Shown here one piece after another: positions 1 to 6,544 of a DNA stretch of 9,777 nucleotides. The position numbers and the translations under genes were made by a program. The notes below the pieces were generated by a model. The model was not told where the DNA came from. It made no database searches and saw only the letters and a program-made list of their open reading frames with translations. This stretch comes from Nitrospinae bacterium RIFCSPLOWO2_12_FULL_45_22 (GTDB taxonomy: Bacteria > 2-12-FULL-45-22). The DNA lies in assembly GCA_001803565.1 (NCBI GenBank), contig MHDQ01000009.1, positions 1 through 9,777 on the forward strand. The letters run 5' to 3'. The first letter of the stretch is position 1, and the number at the start of each line of letters is the position of its first letter.

Positions 1-450
1 AGCATATTACTTTTAAGTTCCATTTCTTCTTTTTTAAATACCTTAAGATATATGGAGAGCAAGCCCCAATATTATGGAACTTCTCAATTAGATAAAGAGA
101 TGGGTATGTGGATACAAAAAAACCTTCCTCCTCAGAAAAGGGTCCTGGCCGAGGAGTTCTTCTTAATTCCGGAACTAAGTGGCCTCTTCGTGCCTGTATA
201 TATATATGGTCAACATGTTGTACCTAGAAAAGAATATCAGGATGCTATAAAATTTCTAGACATAGAGGCATTAAAAAACCTAGATATAGATTATATATAC
301 CTAACAAAAAAAATGTTTGATAACTTATCCCAGAAAGGCAAAGAAAGGCTAAAAGATATACAATACTTTACGGAAATATTCACCGTTTCCGCCCATCAAC
401 AAAAGGTTGATTGGCGAAAATTGTATCAGTTTGTAGACAAAACAGAATAG
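1..450 (+). CDS. C-terminal part of a polytopic membrane glycosyltransferase-like protein (5' truncated by window edge)
   Basis: The reading frame is open from base 1 to the TAG at 448-450, so the ATG at 52 is very probably internal and 149 residues of a longer protein are visible. Residues 1-13 are hydrophobic (SILLLSSISSFL) and look like the end of the last membrane helix. They are followed by a soluble tail containing DKEMGMWIQKNLPP at about residues 31-44, then a beta-rich stretch with RVLAEE and a DIDYIYLT segment. A final transmembrane helix followed by 'D-E-x-x-x-WI-x-x-NLPP-x-x-RVLA' is typical of the C-terminal extracytoplasmic domain of GT-C fold glycosyltransferases (PMT_2/GT39-like) that transfer sugars from polyprenyl-phosphate donors. 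The catalytic N-terminal half lies outside the window, so donor and acceptor cannot be named. The fragment at 544-705 looks like the start of a second protein of the same type. Confidence 0.6.
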   Translation, partial: SILLLSSISSFLNTLRYMESKPQYYGTSQLDKEMGMWIQKNLPPQKRVLAEEFFLIPELSGLFVPVYIYGQHVVPRKEYQDAIKFLDIEALKNLDIDYIYLTKKMFDNLSQKGKERLKDIQYFTEIFTVSAHQQKVDWRKLYQFVDKTE

Positions 451-543
451 AACTATTCAAAGAGGTAAGTAGGGTTCATAAGCATTTATTTTTAGGGGGG
501 AAGCCCGGGCATCAAAATTAAGAAAGCATTAAGGTTATGCTTA

Positions 544-705
544 ATGTTATCAAGGATTACTTTCGCCCTAAAGCAAAATCGCTGGTGGTTATTATTATTA
601 TTAGGACTTCTTTGCGTGATCATCCTTACCTTTAAGATACCCTACCAAGAGCGAGATGATGACGGTTACTATACTCATATTCTGCTGGAGGAGTTGAGAT
701 CTTAG
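544..705 (+). pseudogene. Truncated N-terminal fragment of a GT-C-type membrane glycosyltransferase
   Basis: A 53-codon reading frame starts at ATG 544, with AAGG at 531-534 as a weak ribosome binding site, and stops at TAG 703-705. The frame is open back to 496, but no ATG, GTG or TTG lies between 496 and 543. The peptide has a basic leader (SRITFALKQNRWW), one strongly hydrophobic helix (LLLLLGLLCVIILTF) and then PYQERDDDGYYTHILLEEL. A cytosolic N-terminus, a first membrane helix and an acidic first outer loop match the start of GT-C glycosyltransferases, whose catalytic acidic residues lie in that loop. Nothing downstream in any frame continues the protein: the next gene's promoter starts 3 nt after the stop. 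I infer a decayed paralogue of the upstream gene. The alternative is a genuine small single-pass membrane protein. Confidence 0.45.
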
Positions 706-707
706 GA

Positions 708-737
708 TTGACAAAGGCATTAAAAAGGGGTTATCTT
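708..737 (+). promoter_or_regulatory. Sigma70-type promoter for the DUF3782-like gene
   Basis: A perfect -35 hexamer TTGACA (708-713) is followed after 18 nt by TATCTT (732-737, 4 of 6 consensus positions). A start near 744 gives a leader of about 27 nt to the ATG at 771. This lets the nuclease-like gene be expressed independently of the upstream glycosyltransferase genes. Confidence 0.5.
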
Positions 738-770
738 ACCAGGGATGAATAAAGGGGTTGCAAAGGCGTT

Positions 771-1406
771 ATGCGTACATCTACAGAGATAAAAGAGAGA
801 TTAGAGAAGGTATTTGATAAGGCCCAGGCATCTGTCCTGATCGAGGTAATAGTTGATGCCTATGGTGAACTGGTAAAGGCCGGTGATTTTAATGAACTTA
901 AGGCAATAGTAAAGGAGTTGGCCGAAGCCCAGAGAAGGACAGAGATTAAGGTAGCGGAGCTTGCTGAAGATATAAGAATTCTTGTAAGGGGGTTGGGTGA
1001 GACCAGGAGCGAGGTTGGCGGCTTATCCAGGAGTGTAAGCTATGCCCTGGAGAATGAGGCATACCGGGGGCTCCCAAAGGTATTGAAAAGGAGCTATGGC
1101 ATTGAGCTTAAGGATAGGTTAATAAGGGCTGAGATTGGAGGCAAGGAGATAAATATTTTTGGCAGGGCAAAGAGGGATGGGAGGGATGTATTAGTTGTAG
1201 GGGAGGCAAAATTAAGGCTTGATGAGAGGAGGAAGAAGGGCGAGAGGGATGTATTTGAAGAGTTAGAGGAGAAGGGCAGGGCAGTCAGGTGGGAGTATGG
1301 AGAAGAGGAGATAGTTAGCGTACTGATAACCCATTATGCTACTAAGGGGTTTATGAGGGAAGCGAAAGAAAGAAATATAATAGTAATTCAGAGCTTTGAG
1401 TGGTAG
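771..1406 (+). CDS. Coiled-coil / PD-(D/E)XK nuclease-like protein (DUF3782-type)
   Basis: This is a 211-residue soluble protein with no signal peptide. Residues about 1-95 are charged and helical, with heptad-like spacing (ELAEAQRRTEIKVAELAED). Residues about 96-211 form an alpha/beta domain containing E126-I-N-I-F-G, then VVGEAK with E145 and K147, then a final strand (NIIVIQSF). This spacing is the core of a PD-(D/E)XK nuclease fold (acidic residue, hairpin, ExK). The layout matches DUF3782-like proteins, which are frequent in archaea and thermophiles. The position where aspartate is usual holds N128, so catalysis is uncertain. The start at 771 is fixed by an in-frame stop at 750 and an AAAGG site at 762-766. 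Arginine codon use is extreme (17 of 23 are AGG) and the coding strand is purine-rich, unlike the neighbours, which suggests horizontal acquisition. Substrate and role are unknown; DNA repair or defence is possible but unproven. Confidence 0.65.
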   Translation: MRTSTEIKERLEKVFDKAQASVLIEVIVDAYGELVKAGDFNELKAIVKELAEAQRRTEIKVAELAEDIRILVRGLGETRSEVGGLSRSVSYALENEAYRGLPKVLKRSYGIELKDRLIRAEIGGKEINIFGRAKRDGRDVLVVGEAKLRLDERRKKGERDVFEELEEKGRAVRWEYGEEEIVSVLITHYATKGFMREAKERNIIVIQSFEW

Positions 1407-1562
1407 ATATCCTGAGGCAAAACCAGCATGGTATAACCTGAATCCGCCAAGACCCTGACCATCCCTGGCCGTAGCTTTTTCGGTTCTAGATAGCCCCCTT
1501 GTAAAAGTTATGACCTCGGTGAGAAAAAAGAGCTTTACCAAGAGCATGGCATTTTTGAGATG

Positions 1563-1571
1563 TGGTATAAT
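1563..1571 (+). promoter_or_regulatory. Extended -10 promoter for the TM-helix membrane protein
   Basis: TGGTATAAT at 1563-1571 is a perfect TATAAT with the TGn extension. No good -35 lies at the usual distance, which is common for extended -10 promoters. Transcription would start near 1578, about 45 nt before the ATG at 1624. The rest of 1407-1562 shows no gene or clear structure. Confidence 0.5.
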
Positions 1572-1623
1572 AGATATAAATTATTAATTCAACAAATCCG
1601 TTAAGACAAGGAGGGGAAAGATA

Positions 1624-2313
1624 ATGGATATAACTGCTCTGGTCATTGGTCCCTGGAAGGCCTTCTGGGCTAAGATAATGGCTTTTTTACCTGGATTCTT
1701 TGCGGCCATAGCTATCCTGGTAGTAGGTTGGATGGGCGCTAAACTGGCTAAAGTCGGTGTGGTCAATCTCCTTAAATTACTCCATTTCGAGAAGGCTACT
1801 GATAAAGCCGGGATAAAAGAGTTGCTACTAAAAGGGGATATTCGTGAAACACCTTCAGACCTGATAGGGATACTGGTCTATTGGCTGGTGATGCTCTTGG
1901 TACTGACAGTAGCCCTTAATACCCTGGGATTACAAACAGTATCCGAACTATTCAACCAGATTTTACTATACATTCCTAACGTAATAGCCGCGGTAGTAGT
2001 ATTGATTTTGGGGCTCTTTTTTGCCAACTTCCTCCAAAGTGTGGTAACTACTGCGTGTTCCAATGCTGGCGTACCTCAAGCAGAAGCTTTAGGGAAGATA
2101 ACTCTCTATGCTATCATAGTCTTTACTGCGGCCCTGGGCTTAACCCAATTGGGTATTGCCTCGGAAATTGTTAGCCAGGCATTTATATTGATATTTGGCG
2201 CGTTCTGTCTGGCTTTGGGCCTGGCTTTTGGCTTAGGGGGAAGAGATATTGCCGCCCGCTACCTGGATAAATGGCTAAAACCATCCGAAGAGTCTGATCA
2301 AGATCAATCCTAA
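1624..2313 (+). CDS. CmpX/MscS-like conserved TM-helix membrane protein
   Basis: This is a 229-residue integral membrane protein with about five hydrophobic segments (residues about 18-40, 80-98, 115-138, 157-175, 183-205). It ends with the glycine-rich stretch ALGLAFGLGGRDIAARYLDKW. Repeated helices of the type 'hydrophobic-P-x-h-h-A-h-h-h-L-h-h-G' (LPGFFAAIAILVVGW, IPNVIAAVVVLILGLFF) are characteristic of the conserved TM_helix repeat of small mechanosensitive-channel relatives such as CmpX. The large cytoplasmic beta domain of true MscS is absent, since the protein stops about 12 residues after the GGRDIAA motif. It may be a channel or a membrane-stress sensor; no gating or ion selectivity can be read from sequence. 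The start is well supported by AAGGAGGGG at 1608-1616, 7 nt before the ATG. The gene is probably monocistronic, as the next gene converges. Confidence 0.75.
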   Translation: MDITALVIGPWKAFWAKIMAFLPGFFAAIAILVVGWMGAKLAKVGVVNLLKLLHFEKATDKAGIKELLLKGDIRETPSDLIGILVYWLVMLLVLTVALNTLGLQTVSELFNQILLYIPNVIAAVVVLILGLFFANFLQSVVTTACSNAGVPQAEALGKITLYAIIVFTAALGLTQLGIASEIVSQAFILIFGAFCLALGLAFGLGGRDIAARYLDKWLKPSEESDQDQS

Positions 2314-2464
2314 CAGTTCACGGGGTTCAGTTAACAGGGTTCAGGAAAAGACTTTAATTTTTGAATAGTCATCAATATTTGGAGATTGAGCGAAAGATGT
2401 CTTTGAGAAAAAGATTGCCTGACAACTGATCCCTGGCCCCCGTGAACTGTTACGAACAATCCTA
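2305..2464. repeat. MITE-like inverted repeat between convergent genes
   Basis: TAACAGTTCACGGGG (2311-2325) and its exact reverse complement (2438-2452) form a 15-bp perfect inverted repeat about 112 bp apart. Extended to 35 bp per arm, similarity is 27 of 35. The octamer CAATCCTA occurs at 2305-2312 and again at 2457-2464, close to both ends, but the spacing is offset from the inverted repeat by a few bases. The left arm contains the stop codon of the preceding gene. There is no internal gene and no T-tract, so it is not a normal terminator. A decayed non-autonomous mobile element is the best reading. Confidence 0.5.
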
Positions 2465-2473
2465 GAGAAAGTT

Positions 2474-2944
2474 TCAACCAGCATAAGAGCCGTAATAATC
2501 CTCGCTAGAAAGCAGAGGGGCATCGCCGTACCAGCAAGCCCTTATCACTTCTGCAATAAAAAGGGTATGGTCCCCGGGTTGATAAGAAGATACTACCTTA
2601 CACTCAACAAAACCAATGGAATCCGTGAGGAGCGGGGTGCCAGTGATGCCCCGCTCAAAATTGATCCCTTTAAACTTCTCTTCTTTCGCTACCCCTTTCT
2701 GCATAAACTGATCCATAATCGGCCGCTGATCTTTTCTTAGAAGATTAAGGGCAAAACTACCGGAGGATTTTATCATATTGTGCGAGTAGCGGTCTTTATG
2801 AACCGCTACCATTATTAATTGGGGATCAAAGGATATTTGGGATACCCAGGAGACGGGCATACCATTTATCTCTTCTCCCTTACAACAAGTGAGCAGATAC
2901 ACACCATAAAGGAATTTTTGCAAAACCTGTCTCGTTGCGTCCAT
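2474..2944 (-). CDS. Flavin reductase-like, FMN-binding split-barrel protein
   Basis: This is a 156-residue soluble protein on the reverse strand. It shows the flavin_reduct split-barrel pattern: F11-x-YGVYLLT near the N-terminus, NGMPVSW at about 27-33, SFDPQLIMVAV at about 38-48, the Y53-S-H55-x-MI-x-SG stretch, FALNLL at 64-69, and a later strand ending in TLFIAEVIRA. Members bind FMN and either reduce free flavin with NAD(P)H or pass electrons to rubredoxin-like or diflavin partners. The close match to 'YGxYxLT...INGMxVxWVxQxSFDPxL' is like the flavoredoxin/anaerobe-associated subgroup rather than styrene-monooxygenase reductases. No rubredoxin or iron-sulphur extension is fused and no partner is adjacent. 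GGAAG at 2951-2955 (reverse strand) lies 6 nt before the ATG. The gene converges on the upstream membrane-protein gene and diverges from glnE. Confidence 0.85.
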   Translation of the reverse strand: MDATRQVLQKFLYGVYLLTCCKGEEINGMPVSWVSQISFDPQLIMVAVHKDRYSHNMIKSSGSFALNLLRKDQRPIMDQFMQKGVAKEEKFKGINFERGITGTPLLTDSIGFVECKVVSSYQPGDHTLFIAEVIRACWYGDAPLLSSEDYYGSYAG

Positions 2945-2968
2945 AGCTTACTTCCAAAGTTAAATTAA

Positions 2969-3010
2969 CGCAGGCTAAAGCCTGCGATTAACCTGAAGGT
3001 TACGGCTACC
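2969..3010. repeat. Pair of adjacent REP-like hairpins
   Basis: CGCAGGCT-AA-AGCCTGCG (2969-2986) is a perfect 8-bp hairpin with a 2-nt loop. It is followed 2 nt later by TAACCT-GA-AGGTTA (2989-3002), a perfect 6-bp hairpin, and then CGGCTACC. The first hairpin followed by a 'GGCTACC' tail resembles short extragenic palindromes found dispersed in many bacterial genomes. No T-tract follows, so a terminator is unlikely. They lie in the divergent region between the flavin-reductase and glnE genes. Confidence 0.55.
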
Positions 3011-3049
3011 CCACATAACTGAGGCATTACTTTGGGATTATATATTGGC

Positions 3050-3078
3050 TTGACTAAGGATATAGAGATAATTATATT
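3050..3078 (+). promoter_or_regulatory. Sigma70-type promoter upstream of glnE leader
   Basis: TTGACT (3050-3055, 5 of 6) is followed after exactly 17 nt by TATATT (3073-3078, 5 of 6) in an AT-rich context. The expected start near 3085 gives a leader of about 130 nt before the glnE ATG. I saw no sigma54 (GG-N10-GC type) element nearby. Confidence 0.65.
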
Positions 3079-3084
3079 AAATTA

Positions 3085-3199
3085 TTGTAAGAATGCTAAG
3101 GGTTTATAGGGTAAAGAAAAGGAGGCTTGATAAACCGTTAGCTAGAAAAGATATTAATGAGCCGGGGTCTGGGGAAGCCAGCCCCGGCTTTAATTTTTT
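3085..3199 (+). promoter_or_regulatory. Structured 5' leader of glnE: hairpin plus terminator (possible attenuator or small RNA)
   Basis: Starting about 10 nt after the predicted transcription start, GCTAA-G-GGTTTAT (3095-3107) pairs with ATAAACC-G-TTAGC (3130-3142). This gives a 5-bp plus 7-bp stem with one G-G mismatch and a 22-nt loop that contains AAAAGGAGG (3117-3125). No ATG, GTG or TTG start lies at a usable distance from that AGGAGG. An intrinsic terminator follows at 3161-3199. Promoter, hairpin and terminator together would make a roughly 115-nt RNA, so glnE expression from this promoter needs readthrough. It does not match a riboswitch class I know, including the glnA/glutamine motif. 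Confidence 0.45.
3161..3199 (+). terminator. Intrinsic terminator 16 nt before the glnE start
   Basis: GCCGGGG (3161-3167) pairs with CCCCGGC (3182-3188), and an inner TGG/CCA adds three pairs around a GGAAG loop. The T-rich tract TTTAATTTTTT follows (3189-3199). The glnE ribosome binding site AAAGG (3204-3208) begins 5 nt later, so no separate promoter can fit between terminator and gene. Confidence 0.75.
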
Positions 3200-3214
3200 C
3201 CCTAAAGGCCTATT

Positions 3215-6200
3215 ATGATAGCAATAGCAAATTATGTAGCTAAAAACCTTCATGTTGCAGAAGAACAGAACCTTTTGGAAACCCTGGCTGATCTGGGCTT
3301 CATCGAGACCAAGAAAACCCTCCAAAACTTATACTCATTAGATAGAACGCCGGGGGTTAAGGAGTTAATCCCTCAATTAATAGCCCTGGCCGGGCTCTCT
3401 CCCAACCCTGATTTGGCCCTTATCCACCTGGAACGAGTGATTTCGGCTTATGAAACCGGGGATGGCAGTATCATCCCTGCACTACGAAAAGAAGAAAATC
3501 TTAGGGCCTTAATAATAACCTGTGCTACCAGTCCTGCTTTAGTAAATATTATGATAAGAGATACTGAGGCGCTAGTTTTACTCCTCCAGGATGAAGGTCT
3601 TACAGGAAAGAAGGACGAAGAGGAGATGACCTATGGTTTGCGCCAGCAGGTAAGAAACGCCCTTAAATTCACCGAGCTATGCTCTTCTTTGAGGCGCTAT
3701 AGGAATCGAGAGATACTCAGGATTGGTATGCGGGATTTATCGGGTATGGCCAGCCTGGAGGATACGATGACAGAGCTTTCATCCCTGGCCAGTGCCTGCC
3801 TCCAGGTAGCTTATGAATATATCCTGGCCATGCTGATAGAGCAGTATGGAAGCCCCAGATATACCGATATAGATGGCCAGGAAAAAGAAAGTCAGTTCGT
3901 CATACTGGGTTTGGGTAAGCTCGGGGGGCGGGAGCTAAATTTCAGTTCCGATATAGACCTTATTTATCTCTATTCATCCGATAAAGGAGAAACCAGTGGT
4001 GGGCCAGCCCGCGCCGGTCAATCGCCAGCAAGACTTTCATTGCCTCAGTTCTATACCCGCCTGGCGGAATTAATTACCAGGGCCATTAGTGAGCCTATGG
4101 AAGAAGGGCTGGTCTTTAGAGTAGACCTGCGTTTAAGGCCGGAGGGTTCTAAGGGCAATCTGTCTAATTCATTACGCAGCGCTGAAATATACTATGAATC
4201 CTGGGGACGGCCCTGGGAGCGGGCAGCATTGCTAAAAGCCCGGCCCGTAGCTGGTAATAAAGCGCTAGGAGAGTGTTTCCTCGAGATCGTACAGCCCTTT
4301 ATCTACCGGAAATATCTGGACTATACCATGATAGAAGAGATAAGGGAAATGAAAGAAGAAATTGATCGCCGGGCAGCCCGGGAGGAGCTAAGAGGGAAAA
4401 ACATAAAACTGGGCGCTGGGGGCATCAGAGAGATAGAATTTTTTATCCAGGCTATTCAACTTATCAATAGTGGTAAGGACCCGGCTATTAGAGAATCAAA
4501 TACCCTAAAAGCCCTGGTTAAGCTCAGGGACAGGAAATACTTACAGAACGATGAATACCATGCCCTGGAACAAGCCTATAAATTTCTCCGCCAGGTAGAG
4601 CATAAGATCCAGATCGTCTATTCCAGGCAGACCCACTTATTGCCCAGAAATCCTCATGAGATATTCCGATTAGCCCGGCGTGTAGGCTATAAAGACTCTG
4701 AATCTTTCCTGGCTGATTTGGAAAACCATACCCAACAGGTAAAGGATATCTATAGCCGATTGTTTTATGGTCCTACCCAGGAGATAGAGGAAGGGTTTAA
4801 GGCCGACATATCGGAGCTCTTAAGAGATGATCTTCCTAAAGAAGAGATTCTAGCCCGATTACTGGATTGTGGTTTTAAAGACCCGGTGGGGGCTCAGGGC
4901 CGTTTACGGCTCCTTAGAGAGGGACCACCTTTTGTCCATTTTTCTGCCAGGGCGAATCGCTTATTAAGAAGAGTCAGCCCTATCATACTCCAGGAGCTGA
5001 TAGGAGCGCCAGACCCAGATGCGGCCCTAATAAATCTAGAAGGGTTTCTTTCCACCATAGGGGCCCGGACTACCTTCTTGTCCCTCCTGGCTGAAAACCC
5101 ACCTGTGGTAAAATTACTTGTTCGGTTATTTGGCGGCAGCGACTATCTTGCTCGGCTCTTTATCCATCACCCAGAACTGCTAGACAGCCTGGTGAGGGCC
5201 GATGCTGCAGAGATTAACAAATCCAGGTTAACCATGGCCCAGGAGCTAGAAGAGGCCCTTCAGGGATTAAAAAACTACGAAGATAAGTTGGATGAGCTGC
5301 GGCGGTTTAAGAATGGAGAGACTTTACGACTGGGTATGGCGGCCTTAGCTGGCGAGTTGGACCGTTGCGAAGAGTCCAGGCAGATAACTAATTTAGCTGA
5401 GGTATGCCTGCAAAAAGCTTATGACATTAGTACCCAGGAATTAGAAAAGAAGTACGGCTATCCTTTCTATAAGACGGCCCAGGACCGTACCCGACCCGCT
5501 CAATTGACTATTATAGGCCTGGGGAGATTAGGGGACAGGGAAATGAGTTATAACTCTGACCTGGACATTATCTTTATCTATTCCCATGAAGGAGAAGCCA
5601 TGTCCAATCAAGGCCCAACCATATCTAACCATGAATTGTTTGTAAAGCTGGCCCAAAAGATCATCACTACCCTGAGTTGCCTTACTAAAGAAGGGTATGT
5701 CTTTAAGGTTGATACCCGGCTTCGGCCTTCGGGCAACGCCGGGCCTCTGGTATCATCGCTCCGGGCCTTTCAGCTTTATCATGAAGAAAGGGCCCAGGTA
5801 TGGGAACGGCAGGTACTGCTAAAAAGCCGCTGGGTAGCTGGAGATAAAAAGTTAGGGGCCAGGGTGCTCAAATTGATCCATAGCTCCATTTATCAAAGGC
5901 CGTTGAGTATACAAGAAATTCAGGATGTCCATCGCCTAAGGATGAGGATGGAAGACGAGCTGGCCCAGGAAACGGATACTAAATTTAATCTTAAGTTAGG
6001 CCAGGGGGGCATAATTGATATTCAATTCATTGTTCAACTACTGCAACTAGGATATGGCTATGCTAATAGGCAGATAAGGGAGAGAGATACCGGCAGGGCC
6101 CTAAAGAAATTATATAACCGGGGCATGTTGCCCGAGAAGGATTATTCAGCTCTTGTGGAGGCATGGGAGTTCCTCACCGAAATAGAGAGTAAGATCAGGA

Positions 6201-6379
6201 TCGCTCAGGACCGGTCTTTAGATACCCTGATGGACGATGAGGTTCAATTGGAGGCCCTGGCTAAACGGCTAGCCTACAGTTACCCAGGATCGCCACTGTC
6301 CGGCCAAAAGCTTCTGGAGAAGTATAAGCACCATACCGACCAAGTGCGCCAACTCTACCTCCATTACTTCAGTCAATAG
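3215..6379 (+). CDS. glnE: Bifunctional glutamine synthetase adenylyltransferase / adenylyl-removing enzyme
   Basis: This is a 1054-residue cytoplasmic protein made of two tandem nucleotidyltransferase halves. The N-terminal half has G232-LGKLGGRELNFSSDIDL with D246/D248 and the downstream GGIREIEFFIQ at about 402-412. The C-terminal half has G768-LGRLGDREMSYNSDLDI with D782/D784 and GGIIDIQFIVQ at about 931-941. By homology the N-terminal half removes AMP from, and the C-terminal half adds AMP to, a tyrosine of glutamine synthetase, under control of PII and glutamine. Both acidic pairs are intact, so both activities are expected. The second half has Q937 where this motif normally reads DIEF. 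The protein is about 100 residues longer than the 946-residue E. coli enzyme. The ATG at 3215 is 6 nt after AAAGG. No glnA, glnB or amtB lies in the window. A transposable element sits at its stop codon. Confidence 0.97.
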   Translation: MIAIANYVAKNLHVAEEQNLLETLADLGFIETKKTLQNLYSLDRTPGVKELIPQLIALAGLSPNPDLALIHLERVISAYETGDGSIIPALRKEENLRALIITCATSPALVNIMIRDTEALVLLLQDEGLTGKKDEEEMTYGLRQQVRNALKFTELCSSLRRYRNREILRIGMRDLSGMASLEDTMTELSSLASACLQVAYEYILAMLIEQYGSPRYTDIDGQEKESQFVILGLGKLGGRELNFSSDIDLIYLYSSDKGETSGGPARAGQSPARLSLPQFYTRLAELITRAISEPMEEGLVFRVDLRLRPEGSKGNLSNSLRSAEIYYESWGRPWERAALLKARPVAGNKALGECFLEIVQPFIYRKYLDYTMIEEIREMKEEIDRRAAREELRGKNIKLGAGGIREIEFFIQAIQLINSGKDPAIRESNTLKALVKLRDRKYLQNDEYHALEQAYKFLRQVEHKIQIVYSRQTHLLPRNPHEIFRLARRVGYKDSESFLADLENHTQQVKDIYSRLFYGPTQEIEEGFKADISELLRDDLPKEEILARLLDCGFKDPVGAQGRLRLLREGPPFVHFSARANRLLRRVSPIILQELIGAPDPDAALINLEGFLSTIGARTTFLSLLAENPPVVKLLVRLFGGSDYLARLFIHHPELLDSLVRADAAEINKSRLTMAQELEEALQGLKNYEDKLDELRRFKNGETLRLGMAALAGELDRCEESRQITNLAEVCLQKAYDISTQELEKKYGYPFYKTAQDRTRPAQLTIIGLGRLGDREMSYNSDLDIIFIYSHEGEAMSNQGPTISNHELFVKLAQKIITTLSCLTKEGYVFKVDTRLRPSGNAGPLVSSLRAFQLYHEERAQVWERQVLLKSRWVAGDKKLGARVLKLIHSSIYQRPLSIQEIQDVHRLRMRMEDELAQETDTKFNLKLGQGGIIDIQFIVQLLQLGYGYANRQIRERDTGRALKKLYNRGMLPEKDYSALVEAWEFLTEIESKIRIAQDRSLDTLMDDEVQLEALAKRLAYSYPGSPLSGQKLLEKYKHHTDQVRQLYLHYFSQ

Positions 6380-6386
6380 ATCAATT
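6379..6386. repeat. Left 8-bp target-site duplication of the MITE
   Basis: GATCAATT here is identical to 6545-6552 on the other side of the element. Its first base is the last base of the glnE TAG stop codon. Confidence 0.75.
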
Positions 6387-6544
6387 GTAATTGCTCAATA
6401 TTTTATGGGAAAGTAACGATTAAGACTCTTGTCATTCCTGCGGAAGCAGGAATCCAGGTTTTTTTATAATAGGCTATTCTGGATTCCCACTTTCGTGGGA
6501 ATGACAGAATCGAGAATCTATTCCACATGTTATTGAGCAGTTAC
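6387..6544. mobile_element. 158-bp MITE with IS66-like ends
   Basis: The left end GTAATTGCTCAATA (6387-6400) and right end TATTGAGCAGTTAC (6531-6544) are inverted copies with one mismatch in 14. Weaker similarity extends to 27 bp (21 of 27). Identical octamers GATCAATT flank both ends. Ends beginning GTAA together with an 8-bp target duplication are known hallmarks of the IS66 family, so I infer mobilisation in trans by an IS66-type transposase. No transposase gene is in the element or the window. It inserted exactly at the glnE stop without damaging the protein. Confidence 0.75.
6431..6505. repeat. Inverted pair of hairpin-forming 27-bp repeats inside the MITE
   Basis: Copy 1 (6431-6457, beginning GTCATTCC and ending AATCCAG) contains ATTCCTGC-GGAA-GCAGGAAT. 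Copy 2 is its inverted counterpart at 6479-6505 and contains ATTCCCAC-TTTC-GTGGGAAT. The two copies match at 22 of 27 positions, and four of the five differences make two compensated base pairs. This 'GTCATTCC...GGAATCCAG' type of repeat is dispersed in many bacterial genomes. A TTTTTTT tract follows copy 1, so on the + strand it could also act as a terminator for glnE. Confidence 0.65.

Noticed and set aside
52-450. ATG at 52 as a true start of a small protein
   Set aside because: The frame is open back to base 1, with a hydrophobic stretch ahead of the ATG, and no ribosome binding site precedes it; truncation by the window edge explains it better.
1263-1547. 94-codon reverse-strand frame overlapping the end of the nuclease-like gene
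   Set aside because: No ribosome binding site, low-complexity aromatic-rich peptide, and half of it is antisense to a convincing gene.
3127-3141. Possible leader peptide TTG-ATA-AAC-CGT-TAG after AGGAGG in the glnE leader
   Set aside because: The start would be only 1 nt from the AGGAGG, too close for initiation, and the codons show no amino-acid bias typical of attenuator peptides.
3157-3240. 27-codon frame from ATG 3157 through the terminator
   Set aside because: No ribosome binding site at a proper distance and the frame runs through a terminator hairpin.
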